Part shown: one piece after another, positions 1-5,862 of the stretch | How the letters are laid out: each line of letters starts with the position of its first letter | Numbering within the stretch: the stretch's first letter is position 1 | Source of the DNA: Chloroflexota bacterium | Lineage (GTDB): Bacteria > Chloroflexota > UBA5177 > JANWHV01 | DNA length: 8,281 nucleotides | Direction: 5' to 3' | Assembly: GCA_025924845.1 (NCBI GenBank) | Contig: JAICHN010000234.1 | Location: 1 to 8,281 of the forward strand | Program-made: the position numbers and the translations under genes | The notes under the pieces: generated by a model | What the model saw: only the letters and a program-made list of their open reading frames with translations | Told to the model about the DNA's origin: nothing | Databases searched by the model: none

Positions 1-1470
1 GGACTGCGCAGCGATCTCGAGTCCTTACCCTTCTTGCTCGGTCCGCATGACAATGTGTTGGTGATCGGCGCCGGTGGCGGCATCGATGTGTTGCGCGCCC
101 TCGAAGCGGGCGCGAAGCATGTGACCGCGGTCGAACTGAATGGCGCCACCGTGTCCGCCGTACGCGCGGCGGGCGCCTACAACGGCAATATCCTGAATCG
201 CCCCGAGGTCACCACGGTGGTGGACGACGGGCGGCACTTTCTGCAGCACTCTCATGAACATTTTGATGTGATCCTGCTCAACTTGGTCTATACCGGCGCG
301 GCCGAGGACTCCGGTCATGCCCTGACCGAGAGCTATCTCTTCACGACCGAGGCGTTCCAGCTCTACCTGGATCACCTGACTCCTCATGGGCGGATCGGCA
401 TCATTGGCCATCAGGGTCTGGAGGGACTGCGCGCCCTGGTGACCGGGCTGCAAGCGCTGCACGAGAACGGCTATTCCTATGCCGGCGCCCTGCTTCGCTC
501 CACGGCGCTGATGACTAACAACGACAATCCGGAGGCTCGCCCTACACTTGCCGTAATTCAGGCCGCGCCCTTTATCCAGAGCGAGGTGACCATGCTGCGG
601 TCACGCGGGACCGGCGATCTTAACCTGCAGCCGTTCTACGTCCCCTATATGTATCAGGGCCAGTTCAAGGACATGGCTACGGGCGGGCAGACCATGGCGA
701 CCTTCTTGCAGGGAAGCGACTATGATGTAGCGCCGACCAGCGATAACCAACCGTTCTTCTTCGACTTCAGCTTTGGCCTGCCGGATGGATTGGACACGGC
801 GCTCTGGGCCGCCGCGCTCCTGGTGGCGGGCTTACTCGCGTCGGTATTTTTCCTGCGCGAGTCTCAGCCGATTCGTCCAGGTCAACGGCGCTTCGCCATC
901 TGGACGCTCAGCTTATACATGGCGCTGCTCGGCATCGGATTCATGTGCATCGAGATTCCGGTGATTCAGCGCTTTATTCTCATTCTGGGCACGCCGGTAT
1001 TGGCCTTCACCGTGGTGGTGGGCACCCTGCTGATCGGGGCCGGTCTGGGTAGCATGTTGTCCGCCCGGTTGTTCACGCGTCGCGCTTTCCCGGCGCCGCT
1101 CGCCGCGGCTCTCGCGGCGTTGGCCGTGCCGGCGCTGGTGGCGACCGTGCAGCCGTCACTGCTCAGCTTGGGCAGCGGCGCGGCGATACTGGCCTCGATC
1201 GCCCTGTTGTTACCGCTCGGCGTAGTGCTTGGCATGCCGTTCCCGATCGGCTTACGCATCGCCGCCGAGGCACTGCCGGGGGATGTGGCGCTGTTCTGGA
1301 GCCTGAACGCTCTGTTCTCCGTGCTCGGCTCGGTCGGCGCGGCGGCGATCGCCGTGCAGGCCGGCTTCAGCACCGTGTTACTCTGCGGTGTGCTCTGCTA
1401 CCTGGGAGCGGCCATTGTGCTCCTGTATCACGATCGCGCCCCCTCGGCAGTCGCCGTCATACGGCATTGA
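1..1470 (+). CDS. Spermidine-synthase-like membrane protein, 5' end outside the window
   Basis: The frame is open from base 1, so the TTG at 34 is almost certainly internal and the true start lies upstream. Counting from base 1, 489 residues are visible. Residues about 20-120 form a SAM/dcSAM-type Rossmann domain: glycine loop GAGGG (23-27), acidic strand end E45 in AVELNG, DDG at 75-77, and FDVILLN at 88-94. From about 262 to the end there are roughly seven hydrophobic segments with short linkers, including MCIEIPVIQRF and FPIGLRIA, as in large bacterial spermidine-synthase-like integral membrane proteins. True SpeE enzymes carry a catalytic Asp after the FDVI strand; here N94 and L95 follow instead, so aminopropyl transfer is doubtful. 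The substrate is unknown; a membrane-anchored methyltransferase-like role is possible. More membrane segments may precede the window. The stop is followed by a 76-base gap before the alpha-galactosidase gene. Confidence 0.8.
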   Translation, partial: GLRSDLESLPFLLGPHDNVLVIGAGGGIDVLRALEAGAKHVTAVELNGATVSAVRAAGAYNGNILNRPEVTTVVDDGRHFLQHSHEHFDVILLNLVYTGAAEDSGHALTESYLFTTEAFQLYLDHLTPHGRIGIIGHQGLEGLRALVTGLQALHENGYSYAGALLRSTALMTNNDNPEARPTLAVIQAAPFIQSEVTMLRSRGTGDLNLQPFYVPYMYQGQFKDMATGGQTMATFLQGSDYDVAPTSDNQPFFFDFSFGLPDGLDTALWAAALLVAGLLASVFFLRESQPIRPGQRRFAIWTLSLYMALLGIGFMCIEIPVIQRFILILGTPVLAFTVVVGTLLIGAGLGSMLSARLFTRRAFPAPLAAALAALAVPALVATVQPSLLSLGSGAAILASIALLLPLGVVLGMPFPIGLRIAAEALPGDVALFWSLNALFSVLGSVGAAAIAVQAGFSTVLLCGVLCYLGAAIVLLYHDRAPSAVAVIRH

Positions 1471-1500
1471 GCCAAACAGGCGCGCCTCTCACGCGGTCGA

Positions 1501-1532
1501 GCCGGCCCGGCCGTCTTCCCGCCCCGGCCGGC
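1501..1532 (+). repeat. GC-rich inverted repeat in the alpha-galactosidase leader
   Basis: GCCGGCC (1501-1507) can pair with GGCCGGC (1526-1532) across an 18-base loop. This gives a seven-pair all-GC stem that ends two bases before the SD of the next gene. No T run follows, so it does not look like an intrinsic terminator. It may structure the leader RNA near the ribosome site. Such GGCC-rich repeats also arise by chance in GC-rich DNA, so function is unproven. Confidence 0.35.
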
Positions 1533-1534
1533 AC

Positions 1535-1540
1535 GGAAGG
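1535..1540 (+). promoter_or_regulatory. Ribosome binding site that fixes the alpha-galactosidase start
   Basis: GGAAGG lies six bases before the GTG at 1547. It is the only good SD ahead of a start codon in this frame near the end of the previous gene, and it supports GTG 1547 over the in-frame ATG at 1388, which lies deep inside the upstream gene. Confidence 0.75.
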
Positions 1541-1546
1541 CTCATC

Positions 1547-3517
1547 GTGACGCGCCTGACCGCGGCCCTTGATGCGCTTACTCCGCAAGCGTATCTCAAC
1601 CTGGCCGCTTCGCCGCTCGGCCCCGCGTTGCGGCAACAGGGCGCGCTCGGTTTCCGCCTCGACGGCGTCCACCTGGACGCGCTCCAAAGCAACGTGGACG
1701 ATTCGGTTGATACGCGGGTGATTCGCGGCCAGGTCGGTAGTCTCACCTTCGGCATCACGATGGAGCCCGCGCCGGCACACGACACATTGGTATGGCACCT
1801 TGACATGCGGCAGGATCACGACGGGTCCGGCGTTCGTCTGCACGATCTTTGCCCCTTGACCCTGGTGCTTGACGGGGCACGGGCGCCGGACTCCGTCATC
1901 CACTCATGGCTCGGCGGCGCCAGTCAGTCATTCTTTCCGCCCGACGCCGTGACGCCCCAACGGCGGGTGCTCTACCCTGGTACGGCCGCGTACTATGGTT
2001 CCGGGTATTTCGCGGTGGGAACGCACGGCGGCCGTTCCAGCGATCAGCATATGCCCTATCTGCTGATCGAGGCCGCCGACGGCACCGGCGGCCTGTGGTG
2101 CGCGCTGGGCTGGAGCGGGCACTGGGTAGGCGAGTTCGTCAAGCCCAAGGACAGCGTTGATCTGTGCCTCACCCTTCGCGTTGAGCCTTGTGATCTGCGT
2201 TTGCCGCCCGGTGCGCAGTTTCGGGGTCCCAGCATGGCGTTAGGGCTCTACCGCGGTGACCGAGAGACAGGCTGCAATGCGATCAGGCGGTGGCTGCGCT
2301 CGCGCATGCCCGCCCTGCCCGGTGCCGGCAACCTGGCGCATTTTAATACCTGGACATCGATGGATGCCGATGTGAACGAGGCTCGCCTGCTCGACGCCCT
2401 GGATCGGGTGGCGGGTCAAGGTTTGCGTTACTTCATGCTGGACGCCGGCTGGTATCCCTGCCCCTCCGACGACTTCAACGCCGGGGTCGGGAACTGGCGC
2501 GTGGACACGGCGAAGTTCCCGCGCGGCCTGGAGGTCGTGGCGGAACGCGCGCGCGGCAGCGGCATGCACATGGGCCTGTGGTTCGAGCCTGAGCGCGCCC
2601 ACTGCACCTCGGAACTGGCGCTTCGCCACCCTGACTGGCTGCTCACCGCCCCCGGCAGCGATTTCGCCCTGGTCAATTTCGCGCTGCCTGCCGTCCGCGA
2701 GTATATACGGCATTTGCTTGCCGATTACGTGCGGCGCCTGGATCTACGCTGGCTCAAATGGGACTTTAACATGGATCCCCTACCGCATTGGCAGGCAGCC
2801 GGCGACGGCGGATTGGCGCACGTTGGCCATATCAACGGCGTGTGGGAGACGTTTGATTGGCTTCGCGCCGCCTTCCCACAGCTGGTGATCGAGAATTGCG
2901 CGAGCGGCGGCAACCGGCTTGATTGGGCCATGTTCAGCCGAGCGCATGTCAACTTCGCCAACGATCAGTACACGCATCCCGCTTGCCTACGGCGCATCCT
3001 GGGCCGCATGGCGGCATTCATGCCGTCCGAGCGGCTCAACATGTTTGTCAGCCCTTTGCAACACCGCGAATACGGTAATGCCGAGTGGCAGGCGCTGCTG
3101 GGCAGCGCCTTCGGCGTGGGCGAACCGGTCGACAACTGGACGGATGTGTTCCGGGACCACCTGCGACGCCATCTTGAGCTACATCAATCGCAGGCGAGCG
3201 CCCAAGCCGGTGACTTTTATCGTCTGACGGCGGAGACTGCCCTGCTCACCGCCTGGGAGGCATGGCAGATGCACGATCCCGTCACGCACCGCGGGCTGAT
3301 GGCCGCCTGGCGTTCAGGGGCGCCCGAGCCGAGCATCGTGCTCCATCCACGGGGGATCGACGCGGCGCGGACCTACACCCTGGAGGACATGTATAGTGGC
3401 GGCGCGCGGACGATTTCAGGGGAGATGCTTGCGCGGGGCATCGCGGTTGCGGCTGCCCGGTCCGGCAGTACCCTTCACGTCTACCGGTCCTACGTGGAAG
3501 CGAGAACAGAATGTTGA
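1547..3517 (+). CDS. Alpha-galactosidase, glycoside hydrolase family 36 type (clan GH-D)
   Basis: This 656-residue enzyme is predicted to release terminal alpha-galactose from melibiose or raffinose-type sugars, in the cytoplasm since no signal peptide is visible. Residues 1 to about 270 form the N-terminal beta-rich domain. The TIM barrel carries FMLDAGWY (D299), WFEPE (345-349), KWDFN with the probable nucleophile D406, and ENCASGGNRLDWA (449-461). D473 in FANDQYTHP is the probable acid/base, 67 residues after the nucleophile, a spacing normal for the family. The C-terminal part ends with the GEMLARGIAVA strand pattern typical of GH36 beta sandwiches. Total length is close to the usual ~700. 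Oddities: the acid/base context is NDQYTHP rather than the common SDNTD, so substrate preference may differ from melibiase. The GTG start is chosen for its SD at 1535-1540. The gene sits directly upstream of a LacI-type repressor gene. No convincing promoter is visible in the 76-base gap before it, so it may be read from upstream. Confidence 0.88.
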   Translation: MTRLTAALDALTPQAYLNLAASPLGPALRQQGALGFRLDGVHLDALQSNVDDSVDTRVIRGQVGSLTFGITMEPAPAHDTLVWHLDMRQDHDGSGVRLHDLCPLTLVLDGARAPDSVIHSWLGGASQSFFPPDAVTPQRRVLYPGTAAYYGSGYFAVGTHGGRSSDQHMPYLLIEAADGTGGLWCALGWSGHWVGEFVKPKDSVDLCLTLRVEPCDLRLPPGAQFRGPSMALGLYRGDRETGCNAIRRWLRSRMPALPGAGNLAHFNTWTSMDADVNEARLLDALDRVAGQGLRYFMLDAGWYPCPSDDFNAGVGNWRVDTAKFPRGLEVVAERARGSGMHMGLWFEPERAHCTSELALRHPDWLLTAPGSDFALVNFALPAVREYIRHLLADYVRRLDLRWLKWDFNMDPLPHWQAAGDGGLAHVGHINGVWETFDWLRAAFPQLVIENCASGGNRLDWAMFSRAHVNFANDQYTHPACLRRILGRMAAFMPSERLNMFVSPLQHREYGNAEWQALLGSAFGVGEPVDNWTDVFRDHLRRHLELHQSQASAQAGDFYRLTAETALLTAWEAWQMHDPVTHRGLMAAWRSGAPEPSIVLHPRGIDAARTYTLEDMYSGGARTISGEMLARGIAVAAARSGSTLHVYRSYVEARTEC

Positions 3518-3542
3518 CAGGGCCCGTCTAGCCACTTATCAT
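3514..3542 (+). promoter_or_regulatory. Sigma70-type promoter of the LacI-family gene
   Basis: TTGACA (3514-3519, six of six to consensus) is followed by a 17-base spacer and TATCAT (3537-3542, five of six). The -35 box overlaps the TGA stop of the alpha-galactosidase gene (3515-3517). Transcription would begin near 3549, giving a leader of about 34 bases. This allows the repressor to be made independently of read-through from the sugar hydrolase gene. Confidence 0.75.
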
Positions 3543-3558
3543 CCGGTATAACCATGTT

Positions 3559-3572
3559 CCAAAACGTTTTGG
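3559..3572. promoter_or_regulatory. Probable LacI-family operator (perfect 14-base palindrome)
   Basis: CCAAAACGTTTTGG is a perfect inverted repeat with a central CG, the form bound by LacI/GalR/PurR-type dimers, where the hinge leucine opens the central CpG step. It lies about 10-24 bases after the predicted transcription start, and its last two G residues belong to the SD of the repressor gene. A bound repressor would block transcription of its own gene, so negative autoregulation is expected. I found no second copy of the AAAACGTTTT core elsewhere in the window. Confidence 0.75.
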
Positions 3573-3575
3573 GAG
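3571..3575 (+). promoter_or_regulatory. Ribosome binding site of the LacI-family gene, overlapping the operator
   Basis: GGGAG lies seven bases before the TTG start at 3583, and its first two bases are also the end of the operator palindrome. This supports TTG 3583 as the start, which in turn gives an HTH domain beginning exactly where LacI-family proteins begin. Confidence 0.65.
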
Positions 3576-3582
3576 CGAAGCC

Positions 3583-4602
3583 TTGGCCACAATCAAGGAT
3601 GTAGCGCGCATGGCCGGCCTCTCGGTAACCACGGCCTCGCGCGCGCTCAATAACCACGATGACGTCGCCGCGCCGACGCGCGCGCTTGTCGTCCGCGTGG
3701 CGGCCGAATTGGGCTACCATCCCAACCATATCGCGCGTAGCCTCCAGGGGATGCGGGTCAATACGGTGGGTCTCGTCATCCCACAGCTCGTCCACCGCTA
3801 CGTCGATAGCTTCTGGCTGGAGTTTATCGCGGGGGTCACGAGCATATGTGGCGATGCCGGGTTTGACCTGGTCCTCTGCACCGGTAAGGATTTGCCTGCC
3901 GAGCATGCCCACTACCAGCGACTGATCAGCTCGCACCGCGTTGACGGGGTGATCGTGTGCGACATTCGCGTTCGTGATCCGCGAATCTCCTATCTGCGCC
4001 AGAAACACGCACCGTTCGTGGCGTTTGGCCGGGTGCCGGGTCATGATGACTTTTCCTGGGTCGATGTAGACGGCGCGGCCGGGGTTCGTACCGCCGCCGA
4101 GCATTTGTTGGCCCTGGGGCATCGGCGGATCGGCTACCTCGGCGTGCCGCGCGCCTTTTCGTTCACTCATTTCCGGCATAACGGCTATGTCGAGGCATTG
4201 GCCGCGGCGGGCATTCCCTATGATGACGGCATCGTGTTCGAGGATCTCGACGTGCTGAGCGACCTTTGCGCGCCGATGCGGCGCTTGATGTCGCTGGACG
4301 ATCCGCCCACGGCGCTGATCGCCTGTGCCGATTTCCTGGCCGCCGGCGCCTTGCGCGCCCTACGGAGCCTGGGTGTGATGGTTCCGGAAGATATGTCGCT
4401 CGTCGCGTTTGACGACACACTGGTCACCCAGCATACGGAGCCGCCCCTTACCAGCATACGACAGGACAATCAGATGATCGGCAGTCGGGTCGCGGCGGTG
4501 CTCATCCAACAATTGCGCGATGACGGTCACCCTCCCATCCATGAGTTGGTCCCGCCGTCCTTTATCGTGCGACAGTCTACCGCCGCGCCGCGCCTCCGAT
4601 GA
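3583..4602 (+). CDS. LacI/GalR-family transcriptional repressor
   Basis: This 339-residue protein has the full LacI-family layout. The N-terminal HTH is TIKDVARMAGLSVTTASRAL (3-22), with recognition residues T16, T17 and S19-R20. The hinge is NHIARSLQG (48-56), with L54 as the residue that intercalates at the central CpG of the operator. A periplasmic-binding-protein-like ligand domain follows from about 60: VDVDG (160-164), LGHRRIGYLG, and SLVAFDD with D277 where family members contact the sugar, then PPLTSIRQD. The start is TTG with SD at 3571-3575. Its own promoter and a matching palindrome lie just upstream, so it probably represses itself. The ligand cannot be read from sequence. The adjacent alpha-galactosidase makes a galactose-type effector plausible, but no operator is visible in the hydrolase leader, so the targets may lie elsewhere. 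Confidence 0.93.
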   Translation: MATIKDVARMAGLSVTTASRALNNHDDVAAPTRALVVRVAAELGYHPNHIARSLQGMRVNTVGLVIPQLVHRYVDSFWLEFIAGVTSICGDAGFDLVLCTGKDLPAEHAHYQRLISSHRVDGVIVCDIRVRDPRISYLRQKHAPFVAFGRVPGHDDFSWVDVDGAAGVRTAAEHLLALGHRRIGYLGVPRAFSFTHFRHNGYVEALAAAGIPYDDGIVFEDLDVLSDLCAPMRRLMSLDDPPTALIACADFLAAGALRALRSLGVMVPEDMSLVAFDDTLVTQHTEPPLTSIRQDNQMIGSRVAAVLIQQLRDDGHPPIHELVPPSFIVRQSTAAPRLR

Positions 4603-4653
4603 ACGGGTAACTGTTCCCCTTTGTCTTGTGGTACACCTTTGGACGTGCTACGG

Positions 4654-4689
4654 TGCGGAATCATGGCGCCTCATCTATCAGATACCGCA
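4654..4689. repeat. Imperfect inverted repeat upstream of the four-gene cluster
   Basis: TGCGGAATC (4654-4662) and GATACCGCA (4681-4689) are inverted copies with one A/A mismatch, separated by 18 bases. They lie in the 161-base gap (4603-4763) between the repressor gene and the DedA-like gene. I see no clear -35/-10 pair, no T-run terminator and no gene in that gap. The repeat could be a protein site or an RNA hairpin in the leader of the downstream genes; chance cannot be excluded. Confidence 0.35.
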
Positions 4690-4750
4690 AGTACGCACGC
4701 GGCGTTGAGGGCAGGACTCGAGCGCCGTCAAGCCAGGGCAAAAGCGCGAC

Positions 4751-4757
4751 GAGGTGG
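4751..4757 (+). promoter_or_regulatory. Ribosome binding site that fixes the DedA-like gene start
   Basis: GAGGTGG lies six bases before ATG 4764. The frame stays open upstream to an ATG at 4626, but the residues encoded there have no SD and look like translated non-coding DNA, so 4764 is preferred. Confidence 0.7.
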
Positions 4758-4763
4758 ATTATC

Positions 4764-5390
4764 ATGTACGAGACCGCGCACTCGACGTCGATCCCGGTAC
4801 CGCGGCAAGCATCCCGCGCTTCCTTCGCCGCATGGGAGCGCTGGTCGGCGAGCACCGATAGTGTAAGGTTGCTGTTTGGCTGGGCGATTGCCGAGGCGAC
4901 GGTCTGGCCGATCCTCCCCGACTTCCTGCCGATCCCGTTGGTGCTGGGTAAACCGCGCCGCGTGGCCGGATTCCTGGCGGCGGCCGTTGGGGGCATGACG
5001 CTAGGTGGAATCGGTCTCTACCTGTTCGCCTTCCGGTGGCCGGCTGAGGCTCTTCGCCTGTTGTACCATTTGCCTACCGTGCGCGCCTCTGCCATTGACC
5101 GCGCCCGTAAGGACCTTGCCGCGCATGGGCTCGCCGCCTTTCTTTTTCAGCCGGTCAGCGGCGTGCCGTTCAAGGTGTGGGCACTGCTCGCCGGATCGGA
5201 GGGGCGCAGCCCCCTACGAGCCACCCCACTGTTCATTATTTCGCGCGGCACGCGGATGGCCGTTCTGGCCCTGGCGGCGCGCTTTGTCGGCATGCGATTC
5301 AGGCCCTTTCTCAGCGACTACTTTCTTGTACCGGCGACCATGTATCCGGCGGCATTCTTATACGTCTGGCGGCGGTTGATCGATGCATAA
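4764..5390 (+). CDS. Small DedA/VTT-like (SNARE-associated-type) membrane protein
   Basis: The protein has 208 residues. A polar N-terminus of about 33 residues precedes a segment, roughly 35-60, with E44 and the proline-rich sequence WPILPDFLPIPL (48-59), followed by GKPRR. This resembles the re-entrant loop of YqaA/DedA-type VTT proteins (an acidic residue, then prolines, then a charged turn). A hydrophobic helix rich in glycine spans about 67-90 (AAAVGGMTLGGIGLYLF). A second loop-like element at 129-147 reads QPVSGVPFKVWALLAGSEG, comparable to the conserved PGxP-and-glycine region of DedA proteins. Two more hydrophobic stretches end the protein at about 153-176 and 185-203. Family members are thought to move lipids across membranes; that role is inferred from the family only. 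It is first of four tightly spaced genes, 16 bases before the dehydrogenase small subunit. The assignment is by pattern, not strong identity; an unrelated inner-membrane protein remains possible. Confidence 0.55.
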   Translation: MYETAHSTSIPVPRQASRASFAAWERWSASTDSVRLLFGWAIAEATVWPILPDFLPIPLVLGKPRRVAGFLAAAVGGMTLGGIGLYLFAFRWPAEALRLLYHLPTVRASAIDRARKDLAAHGLAAFLFQPVSGVPFKVWALLAGSEGRSPLRATPLFIISRGTRMAVLALAARFVGMRFRPFLSDYFLVPATMYPAAFLYVWRRLIDA

Positions 5391-5406
5391 TCAGGGAGAC
5401 TTATCC

Positions 5407-5862
5407 ATGGACCAATCGTCCGCGCCTCCGTGGGACCCCGGCAATTCCCGTGCGGTCCTCCGCGCGGCGCTGGACCGCATTATTCCGGCTGATGATTTCC
5501 CTGGCGCCGTGAATGCCGGAGTCGAGCACTCGCTTGCCCGCCTATTGGCGGGTGGCGCCCGCGAGCACGCGCCGCTGATCACCGACGGGCTGCACGCCCT
5601 GAACAGCGAAGCGCAGCATCGTTTCGGCGTATCTTTTGCCGCGCTCGACCCGGAGCGACAGGATGATCTGCTTGCGGTGGTTGAACGCGGCTCCGTGCGC
5701 ACTGCCTGGTCGGTCTCTTCGGTGGCCTTCTTCACCGCGCTGCTGGAACTGACGAACGAAAGCTACTACGGTACCTCCGACGGCGCCGACCAATCGGAGC
5801 CGATGAGCTGGCGGATGATCGGCTATCGGCCGGGACCGCGCACTGCTCCGGAGGAAACGTGA
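5407..5862 (+). CDS. Gluconate 2-dehydrogenase subunit 3-type small subunit (sugar dehydrogenase gamma-like)
   Basis: The protein has 151 residues. Family features visible are AVLRAALDRIIPADDFPGA (16-34), then a helical middle (AGVEHSLARLL, DGLHALNSEAQ, FAALDPERQDDLL), FFTALLELTNESYYG and the closing WRMIGYRPGP. In known FAD-dependent glucose and gluconate dehydrogenases the small subunit accompanies the flavoprotein, aids its maturation and usually supplies a Tat signal for export. Here the mature-like domain begins almost at once: there is no twin arginine and no hydrophobic leader. An in-frame TGA at 5377-5379 rules out a longer N-terminus. ATG 5407 is chosen over ATG 5383 because AGGGAGA (5393-5399) sits just ahead of it. 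The stop overlaps the start of the large subunit gene (GTGA), implying translational coupling and a one-to-one complex. Confidence 0.82.
   Translation: MDQSSAPPWDPGNSRAVLRAALDRIIPADDFPGAVNAGVEHSLARLLAGGAREHAPLITDGLHALNSEAQHRFGVSFAALDPERQDDLLAVVERGSVRTAWSVSSVAFFTALLELTNESYYGTSDGADQSEPMSWRMIGYRPGPRTAPEET

Noticed and set aside
1467..1495. TTGAGC as a -35 box for the alpha-galactosidase
   Set aside because: No -10-like hexamer lies 16-18 bases downstream.
1388..1546. Earlier ATG start (1388) for the alpha-galactosidase
   Set aside because: It lies inside the upstream gene, has no SD, and would add 53 residues unlike the family. GTG 1547 has a good SD.
3547..3552. TATAAC as an alternative -10 box for the LacI-family gene
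   Set aside because: It is 27 bases from the TTGACA and no better -35 stands at the right distance. TATCAT at 3537 has the ideal 17-base spacer.
3490..4179. Long antisense open frame (229 codons) opposite the LacI-family gene
   Set aside because: The + strand encodes a complete, clearly recognisable LacI protein here. The antisense frame has no recognisable domain and reflects high GC in a coding region.
4601..4622. GAAC/GTTC hairpin plus short T tract as a terminator after the LacI-family gene
   Set aside because: The stem is only four pairs and the T tract is short and interrupted; too weak to call.
4626..4763. Earlier ATG start (4626) for the DedA-like protein
   Set aside because: There is no SD and the added residues look non-coding. 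GAGGTGG six bases before ATG 4764 is far better.
4621..4866. Small arginine-rich open frame in the gap before the DedA-like gene
   Set aside because: No clear SD, no recognisable family, and it runs out of frame into the supported gene; probably chance.
5383..5406. ATG 5383 as start of the dehydrogenase small subunit
   Set aside because: It overlaps the end of the previous gene and lacks an SD, whereas AGGGAGA fits ATG 5407. The choice adds only eight residues and no signal peptide either way.
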